NCBI RefSeq assembly: GCF_001375555.1
Contig: NZ_CTDZ01000009.1
Location: 2,287,758 to 2,351,757, forward strand
DNA: 64,000 nt
Direction of reading: 5' to 3'
Source of the DNA: Numidum massiliense
GTDB taxonomy: Bacteria > Bacillota > Bacilli > Thermoactinomycetales > Novibacillaceae
Part shown: positions 44,125 to 53,737 of the stretch, one piece after another
Position numbering within the stretch: position 1 is the stretch's first letter
Layout of the letters: every line of letters starts with the position of its first letter
Notes under the pieces: generated by a model
The model's input: the letters and a program-made list of their open reading frames with translations, nothing else
The model's database searches: none
Told to the model about the DNA's origin: nothing
Position numbers and translations under genes: made by a program

Positions 44125-45374
44125 CGGTAATCACCCATTTCATTTTTCCCGTCCTTTAGACTCCGGTAAAAGTTATACGTGTCGGGTGCTATTTTACGGA
44201 CCTCTTCCATCGTATCAACCTTCAACTTTGTCAAAATAGCCTTCTTAACTTCTTCCAAGCTCTTGATCTTTCGAAACATTTCAGCCCGCGTATATTTCGC
44301 ATCGAGGTCACGGTAATATTGATTACTGGCCTCGATGTAAGATATTTTTTTCGTTTTCATCACGTGGTGAATGTTCACCGCGTCTAAATCCGCTTTGTAA
44401 TCGTCCGGCCCCATGCTGAGTGGGCCATCTTTATCATTAGTGGCATCGCCTAACCAACCAGCATTATCATCGGTTTCTCCTAGGGTAACAATATCTGCCA
44501 AGAAAGGTAGGGGATTTTCATGTGTTAATGTCGCAACGATGATCATTTGGTGAGCAAAATCGCCGCAGTGTTTCATTGCGTCATACTGCTCCTTCCATTT
44601 TTTCTCGAACTCTTCCATATTTAACTTGCGACCCGTCGCCTTCTCGAAGTTTTCCTTTATTAAATTGAATTTCTTACTTTCTTTGATTTGATCCCAACTA
44701 TAATCGATTGGTCTACCGACTATGAAGTTCTGAATCCGCACCTTATACCTCAACAATTTATACTCTTCTTCCGGTATACCTAATACCTTAGTAAAGTAGA
44801 ATTCTTCCGTTAAGGGAACAAGTTGCCCATCCAGTGTGAGGTATTCTACATCGACATATGGGTTTCCTGCCGTCGACTCCCAAGCAATATTATTCCCTAA
44901 GTCTTTCAAGAAGTTACTTCCTTCGGGATTGCCATAAACAAACCCTCCCAACAGTCGCGAGAAATACCAGTCAAGCTTTTCTGGCGGGAGCTTCGGGTAT
45001 CTTTCTTGTATTTTCTTCCGTAGTTTCTCCATAATCTCTATTTCGTCGTCGGAAAAACCGTATTGTTCCTTCATCTGGTCAATAAATCGTTCTCGTTCTG
45101 TTTTCCGAGAGAAATCCCAGTCCTTCTGCAATATACGGCTCCACGATAGGTCCTTTAGCTGATGGGTATAACGATTCGTTTTCGCATCCCAAGTGCTGTA
45201 ATAATTGACCGCCCTTAAACCCGCTTGAATCTGTTCCATTAAAAATTTTGCTGAGTCGTATATATCTGCGCTACTGCAGTTAAATTGGCGCAGAGCGGCA
45301 ATCGTTTGTGCCAACTGTTCAATGTTAAGCTTATCGTTGATGAGATTCTCAAAGTTACCGTTCAATTTATCCAT
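44121..45374 (-). CDS. LXG/T7SS-effector-like toxin C-terminal protein, probably lacking its N-terminus
   Basis: A 417-residue soluble protein. The region HCGDFAHQMIIVATLTHENP, GWLGDATNDKDG and DDYKADLDAVNIHHVM is an Asp- and His-rich domain that I associate with C-termini of LXG polymorphic toxins of Bacilli secreted by the type VII system. No LXG targeting domain is encoded. The frame continues upstream to 45722 but that part lies antisense to the PepSY gene and lacks a ribosome site. The ATG at 45374 has only a weak GGAAGAG before it. It may be an orphan or truncated toxin cassette. The enzymatic activity is not known to me; a TelC-like Asp-rich phosphatase is one guess. Confidence 0.6.
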   Translation of the reverse strand: MDKLNGNFENLINDKLNIEQLAQTIAALRQFNCSSADIYDSAKFLMEQIQAGLRAVNYYSTWDAKTNRYTHQLKDLSWSRILQKDWDFSRKTERERFIDQMKEQYGFSDDEIEIMEKLRKKIQERYPKLPPEKLDWYFSRLLGGFVYGNPEGSNFLKDLGNNIAWESTAGNPYVDVEYLTLDGQLVPLTEEFYFTKVLGIPEEEYKLLRYKVRIQNFIVGRPIDYSWDQIKESKKFNLIKENFEKATGRKLNMEEFEKKWKEQYDAMKHCGDFAHQMIIVATLTHENPLPFLADIVTLGETDDNAGWLGDATNDKDGPLSMGPDDYKADLDAVNIHHVMKTKKISYIEASNQYYRDLDAKYTRAEMFRKIKSLEEVKKAILTKLKVDTMEEVRKIAPDTYNFYRSLKDGKNEMGDYR

Positions 45375-45507
45375 TAATTTTCTCTTCCAATTATTTAGCT
45401 CGTCAATTTGTCGTCTTAATTGGTCTTCGTCGATGATGGCACTTGTTAATAAAGTTGTCCAAAATGGGTAAGGTATACAAATATCCCATTTAGAAAGGAA
45501 TGTGCAC

Positions 45508-46107
45508 ATGAAGCGTAACCGAAGCAGGATTTTAATAAACTTGGCAGTTGTCGCGACAACGATCTTCTCCTTAGTTGGGTGCTCAACCGCAACGACACCA
45601 CAACCGCAAAGTACGCAAAACAACAATGCAATCGAATCAGCCGAAAGGAGCCAAGGCGCTACTCGAGAAAAGGATCGTCGTGGCAACTTGCAGAAGCCGG
45701 AAATTTCAATGGAACAAGCCATTGAAACTGCAGTAAAAAAACAACCCGGTCGCGTGACGGCGATTGAACTGGAACAAAACCACGCGTTACAATACGAGGT
45801 CGAAGTGCTTGCGGAGCAGACTACTTACGATCTGCGCATTGACGCCACGACTGGCGAGGTGACAAAAGTTACAGATGACGGTGACGACCCAGAGGACCGC
45901 AAAAAATCACAAGCAGCGAAAACAAATATCGTCGATGCGATTACAACAGCACGTAAAGAAAAAGACGGCCTGCCCGTCTCCGCCGAACTCGATTACAAAA
46001 AAGGCCAGCTCGTATATGAAGTTGAAATCCGAATGGGCAAAAACGACAAATATGAAGTACTAGTTGATGCGGGCAGTGGCAAAGTACTTCATGTTGTAGC
46101 CGACTAA
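45508..46107 (+). CDS. PepSY-domain lipoprotein
   Basis: A 199-residue lipoprotein with signal peptide, lipobox SLVGC (Cys at residue 25) and a Gln/Asn/Ser-rich linker. Two PepSY repeats follow (about 60-120 and 130-195: ISMEQAIETAVKKQPGRVTAIEL and the second ending YEVLVDAGSGKVLHVVAD). PepSY domains are thought to inhibit or modulate extracytoplasmic proteases. AAAGGA lies eight bases before the ATG at 45508. It is followed by a strong terminator and looks monocistronic. Confidence 0.85.
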   Translation: MKRNRSRILINLAVVATTIFSLVGCSTATTPQPQSTQNNNAIESAERSQGATREKDRRGNLQKPEISMEQAIETAVKKQPGRVTAIELEQNHALQYEVEVLAEQTTYDLRIDATTGEVTKVTDDGDDPEDRKKSQAAKTNIVDAITTARKEKDGLPVSAELDYKKGQLVYEVEIRMGKNDKYEVLVDAGSGKVLHVVAD

Positions 46108-46146
46108 CTACTCAGTATACGAAATGAAGTAAGTGATTGTGTATAC

Positions 46147-46191
46147 AAAAAAGCAGCGTATCGCTACTCATGTCGCGGAGCTGCTTTTTTT
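46147..46191 (+). terminator. Intrinsic terminator after the PepSY gene
   Basis: AAGCAGC and GCTGCTT pair around a 22-nt loop and are followed by a run of T residues. It ends the PepSY transcript before the monooxygenase gene. Confidence 0.8.
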
Positions 46192-46344
46192 ACTGCGAAA
46201 AAACGTGTGGACACACGACAAGTCTATGAGACACAATGTCAAAAGCTAAATGTGTGTTATATTATAATAAGCGTGATTACGCGCACACTATTTCACAATT
46301 TCACGCCTAAATTGCAAAAATGGCTGGGGAAAGGAGCCCTTTCG

Positions 46345-47451
46345 TTGACACTACGTATACATACACCACTATGTGAGAGATTACAAATTCACTATCCGAT
46401 CGTGCAAGCGGGAATGGCGGGCGGCGTTACGTCGGTCGACATGGTCGCCGGTGTCGCCGAGGCTGGCGGCTTAGGGACGCTCGGCGCGGCCTACATGGCG
46501 CCAGAAGCGATTCGACAAGCGATTCGCAACATTCGCGCGAAAACGGAGCGACCATTTGCGGTCAATTTATTTGCTACTTCGCTGCAGGACGACTTTTCTC
46601 GCGTAGAGGAAGTGGCGACCGTCCTACAACCGATTCGAGAGAAGCTCGGAATTATTTCTGCCGAAGCAGACAGGACGGCAGAGGTGGCGGCTAAGGTATC
46701 TTCCCTGCAAACCCCGGATCGGTTTACCGAACAATTCGAAGTGCTGCTTAGCGAACAAGTCCCGGTAATCAGTACAGCCTTCGGCGTCTTACCGGAAGAT
46801 GCGATGCGGGAGGCACACGCTGCGGGATGTACGGTTATTGCGATGGTAACGACCGTACAGGAAGCGCAGCTCGCCGAGGAAAAGGGTGCGCACGTCATCG
46901 TCGCCCAAGGAAGTGATGCGGGCGGGCACCGCGGTACTTTCGACGTCGCGAAACATCCGCATGGCGCGAATGTCGGTACGTTTTCCCTCGTACCGCAAAT
47001 CGTCGACAGCGTACGCATACCCGTCATTGCTGCAGGCGGTATTATGGACGGACGCGGGCTCGTCGCGGCACTGGCACTCGGCGCACAAGGGGTGCAAATG
47101 GGGACGCAGTTCCTAACGACTCGCGAGTCGAGTGCCCACCCTGCTTACAAACAGGCACTATGGGAAAGTACCGAGGAGAGCACGACGATTACGAATGCGT
47201 TTTCGGGACGTCCGGCACGCGGCCTTCGCAACGCATTCATCGAAGCAGTCGAATCGTCTGGCGTGGCGCCGCTTCCCTTTCCTTCGCAAAATACGATAAC
47301 CTCGGATATTCGTCGTGCCGCTGCCGCCCAAAACGAGGCGCAATATATGTCGCTTTGGGCTGGACAGGCGACGCGACTGCTCAATGACGGCGTAAGTGCC
47401 GAGGAAGTGATCCACCGTATCGTCGACGAAGCGACGCGAATCCTTCGTTAG
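46345..47451 (+). CDS. Nitronate monooxygenase
   Basis: A 368-residue FMN TIM-barrel enzyme of the nitronate monooxygenase/2-nitropropane dioxygenase family: PIVQAGMAGGVTS at the start, VAQGSDAGGHRG with the catalytic His, PVIAAGGIMDG and GAQGVQMGTQFL phosphate-binding stretches. It oxidises alkyl nitronates such as propionate-3-nitronate. The TTG at 46345 is chosen because AAAGGAG lies eight bases upstream; the longer frame from 46207 is not conserved. The last 75 codons and flank are duplicated at 33674-33967. Confidence 0.87.
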   Translation: MTLRIHTPLCERLQIHYPIVQAGMAGGVTSVDMVAGVAEAGGLGTLGAAYMAPEAIRQAIRNIRAKTERPFAVNLFATSLQDDFSRVEEVATVLQPIREKLGIISAEADRTAEVAAKVSSLQTPDRFTEQFEVLLSEQVPVISTAFGVLPEDAMREAHAAGCTVIAMVTTVQEAQLAEEKGAHVIVAQGSDAGGHRGTFDVAKHPHGANVGTFSLVPQIVDSVRIPVIAAGGIMDGRGLVAALALGAQGVQMGTQFLTTRESSAHPAYKQALWESTEESTTITNAFSGRPARGLRNAFIEAVESSGVAPLPFPSQNTITSDIRRAAAAQNEAQYMSLWAGQATRLLNDGVSAEEVIHRIVDEATRILR

Positions 47452-47783
47452 CGCTATGCGACTTCCCAGGCGATATCCTGTTGTTTACTAGGACCACATT
47501 GACCCGTTCCCATTGGCGAAAAAGGAAATGGCAGTCGCCGAAAGGTAAAAACGACAACCAGATCGCACGAGAAAACACCCGATAAGATCGCCCGAGTACC
47601 CCTAACGACAGTCAAGCCATGCATACGTCTTGCTCCGCTGTAAAAAGAGGGGGATCTTGCAGCCGCGGTTTGCATTACGTGTACGTCCTGCGGCTGTAGA
47701 TTAGTCGGTCACGTCGTCGATTGGCCATTCTCCCTTCAATCGCCAAGGGGACTTAAATGTTCGTGAACGAATTTCCACTCGCC
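47452..47783. other. Intergenic region between convergent genes
   Basis: The first 67 bp match the flank of the duplicated fragment at 33901-33967. A hairpin with 7-bp arms (cagccgc/gcggctg) lies at about 47660-47697 without a clear U tract. No gene is seen. Confidence 0.45.
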
Positions 47784-50700
47784 TTAGCGCGCCACCGTGC
47801 GAAGCGTTTCCCCGCGAATGGGATTGTCCAAGTGCAGCTGTTCGTACGAAACAGCCTCTTGTTTAAACATCTCACTGACGTGCCGATGACAAGTGAAAAA
47901 GAGAATTTGTCGCTTCTCCGCAAGGTCAGCCAACGTCCGAATGGCCGCCCGTGTCCGCGGCGGATCAAAATTGACAAAAATGTCGTCCAAAACCATCGGT
48001 AGACACGCTTGTTCCCGGTAAGCCTCAACTAAAGCGAAACGAATCGCTAAGTAAAGCTGTTCGACAGTGCCACGGCTCAAAAAGGCAGGTTCGCGGCGCT
48101 GTCCGTCATAAGTTTCTACCTCAATTGTCTTCTTACCGAAGGGTGCTAACACTTTCACATACCGCCCTTCAGTTAACGTGTGAAAATAGTGTGAGGCATA
48201 CTTTAGTACCTCTGGTTGTTTCTCGCGTTCGTACACGTTGATCGCCTGCTCGATAAAGTACCTACTCAACGCGACCGCAGCCCACTGCTGTGCGTCGCGC
48301 TCTAATTCAGTTACGAGTTGAAAATAGCGGTGTTGTTGCTCAGAAAGGTCAGTTCCCGCAGTCAAGTGCTCAATCGTCGCCCGCACGTCGGCCCACTCGT
48401 CCCGCAACTGTTTTGTACGCTCGCGTACCGCCGCTAACTCCTCTTGTGCAGCGTGCAACTTGTCTTCGAGTTCCAACACACTCACCTGTGACCACGCATG
48501 TAGCAAGTTCGCGACTGCCTCTTCTTGCGGATGGCGACCGACAGTCGCGGATTCGGAAGCCGCAGCCACTTCGGACACGTCAACCGTTTCATCCGCTATA
48601 TCACATTGGCCGTCTTCAACCACTGTAGCGACCTCATCTTTGGCGACAATTTTATCCGTTTCATCTGCTGCAACCACTTCCGTAACCTTAGCCGCAGCGG
48701 TCAAAATCTGTTGTCCCCCAGTAAGCTCGGCGAGTCTAACAAATGATCGGTACAGCGTGTCACGCTCTTTCTGCAACTCTTCCCTTTCTCGATACTGAGC
48801 CGCACGTTCGCGGAATGTCTCCTGATCCGTTGCACCGCCCCGCTGCAGTAGGGCTGCCACTTCCGCACGTTCACCCCTTAACCGCTCGGTGACGCGTTCA
48901 CGTTCTTCCGTCACCTCTTTCAGACGGGTAGACAACTCCTGTTGTAGCTGCCGTTCCCGCTTCGCTTTTTCCAGTAAAAAGGTTAATTCCCGCACTTGCG
49001 TATCCGGACTCCCCGCCGTTAAGGAAACATTACAGCGGGCGATGACCGTTTGAACCCGTTGGATAAACGTGTTGACGGCGTCTTCGCGTTGATCTCGCTC
49101 GGCTTGTAAATCTTCCATGCGACGGATCGTTTCTTTTGCTTGCTCCACGTCGCGCGTCATTTCTAACGCAAGTTCCGGAGACAAAAGCTGCTGCACCTCC
49201 TCTTGCACTTGCCGCCTCCATTCTGGAGGATTCGCTTCTGTTCCCCGCCTTGACTCCGACGTTAACCGGTTGCCGTCAGTCGTTACGATAAAGCCTTGTT
49301 CCTTCAACCAATTGCGCCATTCGTTCCACTTCTGCCGATACGCCTCAACGTGTTGCCTTAACGTGTGCGCTTTAAAAGCGAGCTCACTCTGCACCTGCTC
49401 AACTTGTCGTTCCAGTTCTCCCCATTTTTCTTGCCATCCATCTGCCACACGCAAGTGTTCCCGCTTTTCCGCTAGCTGCTCTTCCCATGTAAAAAGGTCG
49501 CTCATCCGCTGCCCGAACTGGCGACAGACGTCATGTGCCGTCCGCTCCATCCGTTCATACTCTGCCTGGATCGCCTGACACTGCTTGTCCGCCTCTTCCT
49601 TTTTTTGTGTTACATCGTGCAACATGTGGTCATAAAAATCATCTTCGGTTTGCGCCGGTTGTTGCTTTCTAAACTCATTCGCCGTCACAATCGCCAAGAC
49701 GGCAAATACCGCCACGGCAGTCAGCGGCTCGGACATCGCAAAAAAAACCGTCGGCAATACTGCCGTGAGTACTGCGAAGAGCCACTTCAAAGTAAGCCGC
49801 TGTTTTTTTGCGTTTTTCACGTTTTTCGCGGTCGACTGCATCCGTTGCCGCAGTGACGCCTCGGAGTCGCTGTAATCGCGCAACCGCTCCTCCGCGGTCA
49901 ATAGACGCTCCTCTAAAGCTAACAGCTGTAGTTTGAGTTGCTTTACTTGCTCTAACGCACGCTGCTCGCGTTCAAGCCCTCGCTTCACTTTCCCTTGCCG
50001 CAGCGCACGCTGCCCAGCGTCTAAACCTACACCTAGCTTAGCCCTTCGACTAGAACCCACATCCGGATTAGCACCCAGACTCGGACCCGCATCTGGATTA
50101 AGACCCAAACCCTGCTCCACATCTGGATTAAGCTCCGCGTTCGTACCCATCATCGCGCCCTGGTCGCGGACATCCTCATCGGTACCCACCGTCGCACCCC
50201 GATCGTAGGTACCATCATCCGTAACTGCCATCGTTCCTCTATCGCGGACACCCTCATCCCCGCTCACAGTCGCACCTTTGTCACGAACACCCTCATCCGC
50301 TTTCCGAAGCAGATCTCCCCAAGCAACCCGTGGTTTGCGGGCGAGCCACGCGGTTCGTTGTTGTTCACACACCTCTACCGCCCGCTTGGCCGTTTCCTGT
50401 TCTTTCTGTGCGAGCGCCGTATCCGTCTTTAACTCGTTCAGCGAAAATGCAAAGTCACGCACCGCTTGTTTAACGGCAAGTGACGTGTCGAACGCGGCGA
50501 CTCGCTCGGCCGTCCAGCCGTCCCCGAGCCGCTGCAAAATTTCCGTCAACCGCTCCTGTTCGCGGTAGCTTTTTTGCATAATGAGCGTTATTTGCTCTTT
50601 ATTTTCTTGAAAAGTCGGTACGTGATCGCGTAGCGCTTCAATTTGAGCCTGCTCCTTGAGCAGCGGTAAGTGTACATCGAGATGCGCTAACTGCTGCTCG

Positions 50701-51599
50701 ATATCGAGGCACTTATCCTCTAGCTCCGCTTGCTGTGCTTCGCTGTCTCTAATTTGCCGTTCCAACGCTTCTAGTCGCGGCACTCCGTCTGTAGGGAACC
50801 GTTCAATGGCAGGCAACACCGCTAACCGATCAACGACCGTTACGTAGCGGTTGTAATCGTCGAAATGAGCCAACATCTGCTCTAACTGCCCCATGTCGCG
50901 ACGGAGCACTTCTGCCCGTTCCTCTTCACGCTCAATCTCGCGTGCGAGATTGTCCCTCTGCCCGGTGAGCTGCCCGTACTGGCGGTTGTTTTGTTTTAGT
51001 TGGGCAAGGGTACGCTGCACGTCGCGAATGGCCCGCAAGTTGGCGTTAATGCGCGCTTTGCTACTGCTCGGGCGGTACAGCGCTTGCTCCCGCTCTTGCA
51101 ACTCTTTTTGCACGCGCAAAATCGCATTGCCGTCCCCTGTCCCGACTGTATAAATAAAGCGGTTAATCTCATCCTCGCGAATCGTATCCATTTCTTGTAA
51201 TTCACGTAGCCCAAAGGCAAAAATGTTTTTGAACACTTTTTCGTTCATTTGTTTTACGAGTTGGCTTAACACCGCTTCACCGGCTTGCCCTCCGTCGGGA
51301 AGGTGCACGGTGACGTCACCCGCGACGCGTTGGCGGTAAATGCGTTCCACGCGAAAAGTCCTACCGTCTTCGTCTACGACGGTGAGCGCTCCGCCAAAGG
51401 TACCCCCCTCCCGCGGTTCATAGCGAAGCTCCGGGTTACGCCGGCTTTCAAATCCAAACAACACCGCACGAACGAACGCCATCAGCGTCGATTTCCCTGC
51501 TTCGTTTAAACCGAGGGCGACGTTTAGCCCGTCACCGAGCTGCCACGACACGTCGCGCAACCCGCCAAACCCGTAAACGTGAATCTCTTTAATCCACAC
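47784..51599 (-). CDS. yhaN: YhaN-type SMC/Rad50-like ATPase with low-complexity inserts
   Basis: A 1271-residue coiled-coil ATPase: Walker A GLNEAGKST (30-38), long coiled coils, a pair of hydrophobic helices in the middle (LKWLFAVLTAVLPTVFFAM onwards), then FLSRGTVEQLYLAI signature and Walker B LPMVLDDIFVNFD near the C-terminus. This matches YhaN, the partner of the YhaO nuclease, an SbcCD-like DNA end-processing pair. Two inserts break the coil: residues about 433-530 with repeated DEGVRDRG and NPDxG units, and about 970-1025, rich in Ala, Glu and Val. GTG start after AAAGGAG, 25 nt downstream of yhaO. Confidence 0.86.
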   Translation of the reverse strand: MWIKEIHVYGFGGLRDVSWQLGDGLNVALGLNEAGKSTLMAFVRAVLFGFESRRNPELRYEPREGGTFGGALTVVDEDGRTFRVERIYRQRVAGDVTVHLPDGGQAGEAVLSQLVKQMNEKVFKNIFAFGLRELQEMDTIREDEINRFIYTVGTGDGNAILRVQKELQEREQALYRPSSSKARINANLRAIRDVQRTLAQLKQNNRQYGQLTGQRDNLAREIEREEERAEVLRRDMGQLEQMLAHFDDYNRYVTVVDRLAVLPAIERFPTDGVPRLEALERQIRDSEAQQAELEDKCLDIEQQLAHLDVHLPLLKEQAQIEALRDHVPTFQENKEQITLIMQKSYREQERLTEILQRLGDGWTAERVAAFDTSLAVKQAVRDFAFSLNELKTDTALAQKEQETAKRAVEVCEQQRTAWLARKPRVAWGDLLRKADEGVRDKGATVSGDEGVRDRGTMAVTDDGTYDRGATVGTDEDVRDQGAMMGTNAELNPDVEQGLGLNPDAGPSLGANPDVGSSRRAKLGVGLDAGQRALRQGKVKRGLEREQRALEQVKQLKLQLLALEERLLTAEERLRDYSDSEASLRQRMQSTAKNVKNAKKQRLTLKWLFAVLTAVLPTVFFAMSEPLTAVAVFAVLAIVTANEFRKQQPAQTEDDFYDHMLHDVTQKKEEADKQCQAIQAEYERMERTAHDVCRQFGQRMSDLFTWEEQLAEKREHLRVADGWQEKWGELERQVEQVQSELAFKAHTLRQHVEAYRQKWNEWRNWLKEQGFIVTTDGNRLTSESRRGTEANPPEWRRQVQEEVQQLLSPELALEMTRDVEQAKETIRRMEDLQAERDQREDAVNTFIQRVQTVIARCNVSLTAGSPDTQVRELTFLLEKAKRERQLQQELSTRLKEVTEERERVTERLRGERAEVAALLQRGGATDQETFRERAAQYREREELQKERDTLYRSFVRLAELTGGQQILTAAAKVTEVVAADETDKIVAKDEVATVVEDGQCDIADETVDVSEVAAASESATVGRHPQEEAVANLLHAWSQVSVLELEDKLHAAQEELAAVRERTKQLRDEWADVRATIEHLTAGTDLSEQQHRYFQLVTELERDAQQWAAVALSRYFIEQAINVYEREKQPEVLKYASHYFHTLTEGRYVKVLAPFGKKTIEVETYDGQRREPAFLSRGTVEQLYLAIRFALVEAYREQACLPMVLDDIFVNFDPPRTRAAIRTLADLAEKRQILFFTCHRHVSEMFKQEAVSYEQLHLDNPIRGETLRTVAR

Positions 51600-51624
51600 A
51601 GTACACGCTCCTTTCTAGAAGACG

Positions 51625-52887
51625 TCACTTTAAAAACAACTGCAGCGTCAAATCTTTCGCTTCTTGCAATAGCCGTTTCGTCTCATCTTCCGTTAGTTGC
51701 TCTAAATGTTTGCGCGCCTCTCGATGCATAAACACGTCATTTAGCACGTCTTTTTTTAACGACTCTAGCTGTTCCGCGCTACTTTCCGCCTGCTCGACGA
51801 GCCTCAGAAAGTCCCCTAAAAAACTGTCTTCACTAAGCAATGTTTCCCGGGAAATTACCGGCTGTGTGCGGACGACGACGGACTCCACGCAAAGCCAGTC
51901 TTCCTGTAACATGAAGTCTTCTAAGTACGGGTCGAGTAACTCTAATAAGGAGTCCGCCGGCTTTAACGCGCTATGTAAATCGGTTCTACCCGTCAAATAC
52001 AGTCGGACGACGGCTGCACGCCCTTCGGCGCAGCGCGCACTTTTTTGCAAGGACTCTAAGATGAGGTCAATCCCTTGCTGCATGTCGTTAACGTCCGTTA
52101 AGTCGACTTCCGGCGAAAACATGCGCACGTCGTCCGTTGCGCAAAACGCGACGCGGTCAATGTGGCCGTCGCTTACGTCGACGAGCGTACACCCTTTCGC
52201 CCCGCTTTCTTTCACGCTCCGTCCCTGCGTATTGCCCGCGTACACGATGTAGGGATCGCCGGCGTGCACAACGGCCCGCTTGTGAATATGTCCGAGCGCC
52301 CAATAGTCGAAACCTTGGGCGAACAGTTCATGTCTCGTACTCGGTGCATAATTGTCGTGCGCTTGATCACCGTCCAAGTTCGTGTGCAGGACCCCGATCG
52401 CAAAAGGGACATCCGGCTCACGAACGTAGTCTTGTACGATCCGTTCCGTAAACTTGGCTGTCGGATAGCTACGGCCATACACCCGTGCCACCTCGCGCCC
52501 ACCTTTAATGAAGGGCACCGCCTCGACTTCCTCCGTTGAAAAAAAGTGCACATTGTCCGGCCAAGTGAGCGGAATTTGCCCTCCGTCAGCCGGGTCGTGA
52601 TTGCCGTGACAGACGTACACGTGAATACCGTGCGCCGCTAACTCACGCATCTTTTTCTGAAAAAAGGTTTGTGCCCGCAAGCTGCGGTCAGCGAGATCGT
52701 ACACGTCCCCCGCGATACACAAAAAGTCGACCCGCTCTTCGATGCAAAGCTGCACCAACCGTTCGCAAGCAGTAAACGTCGCCTCTTGCAACCGCCGCCG
52801 CGCCATCTCCGGCAGTCGCTGACCGATCCCTTTGCACGGGCTGTCTAAATGCAAGTCGGCCGCATGTATAAAGCGAAAAGATGTCAC
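51625..52887 (-). CDS. yhaO: YhaO-type DNA repair metallophosphoesterase (SbcD-like)
   Basis: A 420-residue calcineurin-like nuclease: metal ligands in HAADLHLDSP, AGDVYD, CHGNHDP, and GHIHKR. It is the SbcD/Mre11-like partner of the YhaN ATPase encoded 25 nt downstream, forming an exonuclease on DNA ends. The GTG start is preceded by GGGAGGAG. Confidence 0.88.
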   Translation of the reverse strand: MTSFRFIHAADLHLDSPCKGIGQRLPEMARRRLQEATFTACERLVQLCIEERVDFLCIAGDVYDLADRSLRAQTFFQKKMRELAAHGIHVYVCHGNHDPADGGQIPLTWPDNVHFFSTEEVEAVPFIKGGREVARVYGRSYPTAKFTERIVQDYVREPDVPFAIGVLHTNLDGDQAHDNYAPSTRHELFAQGFDYWALGHIHKRAVVHAGDPYIVYAGNTQGRSVKESGAKGCTLVDVSDGHIDRVAFCATDDVRMFSPEVDLTDVNDMQQGIDLILESLQKSARCAEGRAAVVRLYLTGRTDLHSALKPADSLLELLDPYLEDFMLQEDWLCVESVVVRTQPVISRETLLSEDSFLGDFLRLVEQAESSAEQLESLKKDVLNDVFMHREARKHLEQLTEDETKRLLQEAKDLTLQLFLK

Positions 52888-53263
52888 TCGTACGCTCCTC
52901 CCGAACAGTTTTATTGTCCACCATTATACCAAACATTCGTTCGCTTTTGCAAGCTAAGTTAGATGAAGAAAGGAATTCATTAAGCGTAGTTGAAAGTTGT
53001 TGAAAGGTATTTAATCGTGCTCACCCTTGGGCATTTTGTTCACAATGATATAATTATATAATATTATTTGATAAACCTATGCTTCATCAAGATATATTTT
53101 GTCCTCCTTTCTTAATAACCCACAAACTACCTTATATACACACTTTTTTAAGACGCTGTAGCGCAAGTCTATACGATTGTAAGAGATTTGAATATACTAT
53201 TTAGCAAACATAGTCTTCTGATGGAAGATTGTGTTTAACTACCACTCTCAGAGGTGATCTTAT
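52888..53263. other. AT-rich divergent intergenic region
   Basis: About 375 bp between yhaO and the small poly-Arg protein, AT-rich from 53040 to 53220. Both flanking promoters should be here. No gene or strong repeat is seen. Confidence 0.4.
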
Positions 53264-53578
53264 TTGGCTAAACGAGGAAAAACGTACACCGTCCAGGTTA
53301 TTACCTTACGACCTGGAGAAGTATTCCAGTACAGTCCCCCTCTCGCTGCAAACGAAACGATCACAAGCGCTAATGTTACTGGGTCAGTCGGTGTGTTTGA
53401 AATCGTACAGGTTACGACGACAACTGTCACTCTTCGGGGAACAATGGCCGGCACTTCTTCGATGCGGGTAAGGACGAACTTGCGTACCATCGATGTCGCT
53501 GTTTCAGTAACGGCACCGACGACACCGCCAACACCACCTAGAGAGCCCAGAAGACGCAGAAGACGCCGCCGTCGTTAA
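53264..53578 (+). CDS. Small beta-rich protein with Pro linker and poly-Arg tail
   Basis: A 104-residue protein. Residues 1-85 are Thr/Val-rich with alternating hydrophobic patterns that suggest beta strands; then a Pro/Thr linker (TTPPTPP) and a tail of about ten Arg residues. TTG start after GAGGTGAT. I do not recognise the family. Arg-rich tails occur in some spore coat proteins and DNA- or polyanion-binding proteins, so a spore or surface role is a guess. Its own terminator follows. Confidence 0.6.
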   Translation: MAKRGKTYTVQVITLRPGEVFQYSPPLAANETITSANVTGSVGVFEIVQVTTTTVTLRGTMAGTSSMRVRTNLRTIDVAVSVTAPTTPPTPPREPRRRRRRRRR

Positions 53579-53637
53579 TAAATATTTACTAAAAAGAAAG
53601 GGCCATTCAAAATAATCGCCGCTAATCGCGTGCAAAA

Positions 53638-53681
53638 CCCCAGAAGATGGGATATAAACAAGTCCATTTCCTGGGGTTTTT
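53638..53681. terminator. Bidirectional terminator
   Basis: CCCCAG and CTGGGG flank an inner gatgg/ccatt pairing. The plus strand continues in TTTTTC and the minus strand in TTTT, so it can end both the poly-Arg gene and the converging large gene. Confidence 0.78.
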
Positions 53682-53737
53682 CTTCAGAAGAACGCTAATC
53701 GGTACTAAAAGACCCTACGAGACACGCTTATTTCCCG

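Noticed and set aside
45375-45722. N-terminal 116 codons of the toxin-like open frame
   Set aside because: They overlap the PepSY gene on the opposite strand, lack a ribosome site and resemble nothing.
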